Below are positions 29,080 through 32,510 of a stretch of 32,510 nucleotides of DNA, piece after piece. The number at the start of each line of letters is the position of its first letter. Positions within the stretch are counted from its first letter, which is position 1. A program made the position numbers and the translations under genes. The stretch covers positions 1-32,510 of the IMG/VR virus record IMGVR_UViG_3300032215_000306; one strand, given 5' to 3'. This DNA comes from a virus. The notes beneath the pieces are model-generated. The model worked only from the letters and a program-made list of their open reading frames with translations, was not told the origin of the DNA and made no database searches.

Positions 29080-30075
29080 ATGGTAGAGTTAAAAACAGCC
29101 GAACATGTGGTTCATTTTATGATGAAGGATATCAACCTTAGTAGGTTTGATAAACGATTCGTTGAAAGCCTACAGGTCTTAAATCAAATAACCACTAATC
29201 AAGTGGAATTGTTTTATAAAATTGTTTTCAAATATCGTAGGCAATTTTTAAAACATGAATTGGATGTTGACAAACTTATTTACCTACCATGGAATAAAAA
29301 GGTAATTGAAAGTTCAATTCAATATACGGCCGGGCATGTTTCCATAGAGAACGACAAGATATTTTTCAAGTGTCCATATAACAAGAATTTTATTCAGGCC
29401 TTTAGAAATCAACCAAGTAACACCTTTATATGGGATAAAGAATCAAGACAATACCAATCCAATTATGGAGCCTATCAATTAAGATTATTAACAACAACTA
29501 TACCTAAATTTTTTAAAGAAATTCATTACTGTAATGTTACACAATCTATTTTAGAAAAGGTAAAAGAATACGAAACGGTTAAGTATTGGCAACCAACATT
29601 GCTTACTGTTAATGGCAACTTAATGATTGTCGCTACTAATGGTTACCTTGATGAAGCACTAGGTGACATGGTATTAAATACTGATTCTAAGACAATTGCA
29701 ACATTAGTATACCACGGTGTAACTATTGACCCATCCGTTTATGATGCTACAGATAACAAACAAGTTTTTATGTCTAATATGTTTGTTGATGTTGAATTAG
29801 ATTCTACATCAAACATTGTCCCTTGGTTAAAAGAAATAAACTGTGATGCAGTATTTTTATTTAAATTTGGACATATGTATATAGAATGTGTAAAAAATAT
29901 ATTAGATAAATTGGTCAAAGCAAAGATTGATGTAATTTTAGAAGATACAATAATTAAAAAGAAATATAATTTTCCGGTTATATTGAGATTTAAAACCATA
30001 CGTGATACAATAGAAATATCTAAGGTTGGAAAAAATATAAAGATAGTAGACTCAACACCAGTGGAGGTTAAATGA
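29080..30075 (+). CDS. Hypothetical protein coupled to uvsW (331 aa)
   Basis: The 331-residue product overlaps uvsW by four bases, so it is probably a functional partner. A segment at about 91-120 (IFFKCPYNKNFIQAFRNQPS, then WDKESRQYQSN) resembles the HARP-type accessory domain of annealing helicases, where a conserved aromatic/basic surface binds DNA. That match is by eye and weak. The rest is alpha/beta, with an IEISKVGKNIKIVDS C-terminus. It has no Walker or nuclease motif of its own. The combination of a possible HARP-like protein and UvsW suggests it helps the helicase recognise branched DNA. Confidence 0.75.
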   Translation: MVELKTAEHVVHFMMKDINLSRFDKRFVESLQVLNQITTNQVELFYKIVFKYRRQFLKHELDVDKLIYLPWNKKVIESSIQYTAGHVSIENDKIFFKCPYNKNFIQAFRNQPSNTFIWDKESRQYQSNYGAYQLRLLTTTIPKFFKEIHYCNVTQSILEKVKEYETVKYWQPTLLTVNGNLMIVATNGYLDEALGDMVLNTDSKTIATLVYHGVTIDPSVYDATDNKQVFMSNMFVDVELDSTSNIVPWLKEINCDAVFLFKFGHMYIECVKNILDKLVKAKIDVILEDTIIKKKYNFPVILRFKTIRDTIEISKVGKNIKIVDSTPVEVK

Positions 30076-31550
30076 AGCAATGTAAACTAATCATTAAGGA
30101 TGAAGTCAATGTAAAAATTGAAGGTTTGGAATTAGCCGAACGTAAGGCTTTAATGAAGAAATTTGAATTTGAAGTACCGGGTGCAAGGTTTTTGCCTAGT
30201 GTCCGATTAGGTAGATGGAACGGCAAACAAAGTTTCTTTAGCCTAGCAGGTAGTAGTTATGTTAACCTATTACCAGATATATTGCCACTGATAGATAGTG
30301 CAGGATACGATATTGAGTTAGAAGATATACGCCAATATCAAACTACCTTTTCATTTAACGAAGTTTCAGAAGAAACATTTAAGCATAAAGTGTGGCCTAA
30401 AAATCATCCAGTAGCAGGTCAGCCAATTGTATTGCGTGATTATCAAATTGAAATTGTCAATAACTTTTTAAAGAATCCACAATCATTGCAAGAGATTGCA
30501 ACTGGCGCGGGCAAAACAATTATGACAGCGGCACTAAGTTATAGTGTTGAGCAATATGGTCGTAGTATTGTAATTGTACCAAATACAAGTCTTGTTACAC
30601 AAACAGAAAATGATTACATTAATTTGGGCCTTGATGTTGGTGTTTACTATGGTGGACGTAAAGAGTATGATAAAACACATACAATTTGCACATGGCAAAG
30701 TTTAGGTAATATGTTAAAGAATACCAAAGCAGGCGAAGCAGAGGTTTCAATTATTGATTTCTTAGAAGGTGTTGTTTGTATTATCGTAGACGAGGTTCAT
30801 CAAGCTAAAGCAGAAGTATTGAAAACATTATTGACAGGAGTAATGAGTCATATACCATTACGTTGGGGATTGACAGGAACTATTCCTAAGGCCTTGCATG
30901 AATCAACATCGTTAAATGTTAGCATTGGCCCGGTGATTAATCAACTAGCCGCTAGCACATTGCAAGAAATGGGTGTGCTTTCTATGTGCCACGTTAACAT
31001 TATACAATTACAAGATGGTGTGGAGTTTAGTAACTATCAAAGCGAATTGAAATATCTAACCAGCGATGAAAAACGAATGAACAAAATTGCTGAGTTAGCA
31101 GGTAGGGTCAAAGAATCAGGCAACACATTAATTTTAGTTGATAGAATTGAAGCCGGTAAATTACTGCATCTTAAATTAGAAGAAAATGGTGTTAAGGAAG
31201 AAAACGTAGTGTTCATTTCAGGTGATACCAAGGGTACTACTAGAACAGAACACTATGATGATATTGCTACAGCAACCAATAAAATCATTATTGCTACATA
31301 TGGTGTAGCGGCAGTGGGTATTAATATACCACGTATCTTTAATGTAATGTTGCTAGAGCCGGGTAAAAGTTTTGTCAGAGTAATTCAAAGTATTGGTCGA
31401 GGAATACGTAAGGCAGAAGACAAGGATTTTGTGCAGATTTGGGATATCACTAGTAACTGTAAGTTTGCCAAAAGACATTTAACACAACGTAAAGCCTTTT
31501 ATAAAGAGGCTAACTACCCGTTCGATGTTGAAAAATTAAAATATAAGTGA
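30072..31550 (+). CDS. uvsW: UvsW helicase
   Basis: UvsW unwinds and remodels branched DNA and R-loops in T4 recombination and replication. The 492-residue product has a small N-terminal domain (about 1-110) with a VRLGRWNGK segment. A superfamily-2 helicase core follows, with LRDYQ (121-125), Walker A ATGAGKT (143-149), DEVH (240-243), the GLTGTIP motif III and QSIGRGIRK motif VI. Its length agrees with T4 UvsW (about 500 residues). It follows a coupled gene and its transcript is predicted to start leaderless at 29080. Confidence 0.95.
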   Translation: MKQCKLIIKDEVNVKIEGLELAERKALMKKFEFEVPGARFLPSVRLGRWNGKQSFFSLAGSSYVNLLPDILPLIDSAGYDIELEDIRQYQTTFSFNEVSEETFKHKVWPKNHPVAGQPIVLRDYQIEIVNNFLKNPQSLQEIATGAGKTIMTAALSYSVEQYGRSIVIVPNTSLVTQTENDYINLGLDVGVYYGGRKEYDKTHTICTWQSLGNMLKNTKAGEAEVSIIDFLEGVVCIIVDEVHQAKAEVLKTLLTGVMSHIPLRWGLTGTIPKALHESTSLNVSIGPVINQLAASTLQEMGVLSMCHVNIIQLQDGVEFSNYQSELKYLTSDEKRMNKIAELAGRVKESGNTLILVDRIEAGKLLHLKLEENGVKEENVVFISGDTKGTTRTEHYDDIATATNKIIIATYGVAAVGINIPRIFNVMLLEPGKSFVRVIQSIGRGIRKAEDKDFVQIWDITSNCKFAKRHLTQRKAFYKEANYPFDVEKLKYK

Positions 31551-31556
31551 TATAAT
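31528..31556 (+). promoter_or_regulatory. Sigma70-type promoter, leaderless geometry
   Basis: TTGAAA (inside the 3' end of uvsW) and TATAAT are 17 bases apart. The ATG at 31563 begins exactly six bases after the -10 box, the same geometry as at 29080. Confidence 0.75.
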
Positions 31557-31562
31557 ATAAAC

Positions 31563-32063
31563 ATGAGAATACTAACATTAGATAATAGATTTTACAATTT
31601 GGAAACACTACCGGACGAGGTCGATGATTTACGATTTGCAATATTGGACAACAGTAACCCAAACAATGTAGACTATCATTACATTCCATTAATCTTTTTA
31701 GAGAGTTTTAGTGCTCCTGCACTTGTATTAAAGATTGGTAAGTATACTATTAAGATGCCGGTAGATTGGCAGATATTGATTGGTGAAAAAGAACACGGGG
31801 ACCTAGAAACATTACCACTAACTAGTATTAATGACCGAGGATTTAACGCATTTGAATTTAATCCATTAACTAGTTTTAGTCCTAGCTTTTTACCTATTGA
31901 GATTGTAGACATTTACCATGATGTAACTTGGTATGCACCTCGATTGAAGAATGGACAGTTTTTATGTGTGCCATTAGATGATAGTGTTGCACCACAATGT
32001 GTGTATTTTGTAAAAGAGATTAGTCGTAATTGTGAGATAGTAGATTATAGTCAAGCATTTTAA
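31563..32063 (+). CDS. Conserved T4-like phage protein near uvsW (166 aa)
   Basis: The 166-residue product begins MRILTLDNRFYNLETLPDEV and has YHYIPLIFLESFSAPALVLK, IGKYTIKMPVDWQILIG and CVYFVKEISRNCEIVDY segments. I recognise this pattern from T4-like phages of aquatic bacteria, where it lies beside uvsW and replication or late-transcription genes, but I know of no assigned function. It is a compact beta-rich protein without catalytic motifs. The predicted mRNA is leaderless. Confidence 0.82.
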   Translation: MRILTLDNRFYNLETLPDEVDDLRFAILDNSNPNNVDYHYIPLIFLESFSAPALVLKIGKYTIKMPVDWQILIGEKEHGDLETLPLTSINDRGFNAFEFNPLTSFSPSFLPIEIVDIYHDVTWYAPRLKNGQFLCVPLDDSVAPQCVYFVKEISRNCEIVDYSQAF

Positions 32064-32074
32064 AAGGAGTAAAA

Positions 32075-32383
32075 ATGTTGAATTGGTTTAAGCAAAAAGT
32101 TATTAACTGGGTTAAAGAAGATTGGAATAAAGTCCGTTCCGACAATGATATACAATCTTCAAAATCTATTGGTATTGGTACTATTAGTTCAGGTCGTAGA
32201 ATAGACCAGTCAAATGGTATGAACTTTACAATACATTCAGCTAACGGTGGATATGTTATGGAGTACAACAAATACGATTCTAGAACAGATGAACGCAATA
32301 CTGCTCTACACATCATTACTAGTGACCAAGACTTAGGTCAAGGTATCGCACACATTATAACTTTTGAAATGCTGAGAAAATAA
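32075..32383 (+). CDS. Conserved T4-like phage protein (102 aa)
   Basis: The 102-residue product has an amphipathic basic N-terminus (NWFKQKVINWVKEDWNKVR) and a beta-rich C-terminal domain with NGMNFTIHSANGGYVMEYN and SDQDLGQGIAHIITFEML. This pattern recurs in T4-like phages as an uncharacterised conserved protein. AAAGGAG precedes the ATG. It overlaps the next start by one base (TAATG). Confidence 0.78.
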   Translation: MLNWFKQKVINWVKEDWNKVRSDNDIQSSKSIGIGTISSGRRIDQSNGMNFTIHSANGGYVMEYNKYDSRTDERNTALHIITSDQDLGQGIAHIITFEMLRK

Positions 32384-32510
32384 TGGCAAAAGAAAAAGTC
32401 GCAATTGATGAAAAGTTTGAAAAACAAGATGTAGACTTGTTTGATATGCTTGCGGCTATTGATAAGAAAGACTATGGCTATTATGATAGGCTAACTCCTG
32501 AGCAACAAAA
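32383..32510 (+). CDS. Possible clamp-loader subunit (gp62-like), 3' end missing
   Basis: The frame is open from the ATG at 32383 to the right edge, so only the first 42 residues are seen. They are acidic and contain VDLFDMLAAIDKKDYGYYDR followed by LTPEQQ. This resembles the start of small proteins annotated as the T4-type clamp-loader small subunit in aquatic phages, but 42 residues are too few to be sure. The position, one base into the previous stop, fits a coupled replication operon. Confidence 0.6.
   Translation, partial: MAKEKVAIDEKFEKQDVDLFDMLAAIDKKDYGYYDRLTPEQQ

Overview
The window is a segment of a T4-like (myovirus-type) double-stranded DNA phage genome, very probably a metagenomic contig. 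All convincing genes lie on the + strand, packed with short gaps or ATGA/TAATG overlaps. The T4 lineage is shown by a gp17-type large terminase, UvsX, UvsY and UvsW recombination proteins, a gp32-type single-strand DNA-binding protein, a phage-style ThyA, and T4-late-like NATAAATA promoter boxes. No integrase, repressor or other lysogeny gene was seen. The host is most likely a low-GC, probably freshwater betaproteobacterium. The reasons are a BPSL0761-family protein at 23464, a tmRNA tag of the ANDxxxALAA type, and a glycosyltransferase/LpxH-like gene pair typical of proteobacterial envelopes. The host assignment is an inference. The first 11 bases match the end of an Illumina adapter, so the left edge is a library artefact.

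Layout. 12-3029: the 3' part of a long Gln/Thr/Ser-rich protein gene, then a run of small membrane and coiled-coil proteins. 3031-3353: a circularly permuted tmRNA gene with its own terminator. 3396-5835: an envelope cassette of an outer-membrane beta-barrel protein, an LpxH-like phosphoesterase and a GT4 glycosyltransferase. 5858-8158: small unknown genes on strong sigma70-type promoters, ending with an HExxH metallopeptidase. 8165-10933: a MoxR-type AAA+ ATPase, a small acidic protein and a metallopeptidase/VWA protein. 10930-15422: small unknowns, two conserved unknowns, thymidylate synthase and a sugar epimerase-like SDR. 15384-17748: a probable spanin pair, a virion protein and two paralogous proteins with capsid-targeting-like N-termini. 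17752-22303: methyltransferase, small unknown, terminase and a large acidic unknown. 22315-26314: gp32, BPSL0761 protein, UvsX, an acidic unknown, UvsY and an unknown. 26322-28973: small genes each behind a near-identical promoter, then an AAA ATPase. 29045-32510: an unknown (possibly HARP-like), UvsW, conserved unknowns and a gene cut by the right edge.

Regulation is readable. One class of promoter has consensus -35/-10 boxes with an exact 17-base spacer; a subset also shares a GATTTGGG-like spacer motif and a near-identical leader. A second class is the late-like NATAAATA box. Seven genes have a promoter box only 4-7 bases before their ATG and no Shine-Dalgarno sequence, which predicts leaderless mRNAs.

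The most interesting points are the phage-borne permuted tmRNA with a complete G3:U70 alanine acceptor stem and ANDSQFALAA tag, the leaderless promoter geometry, the envelope-remodelling cassette, the MoxR plus metallopeptidase-VWA module, and the promoter-gene cassettes around 26.3-27.9 kb.
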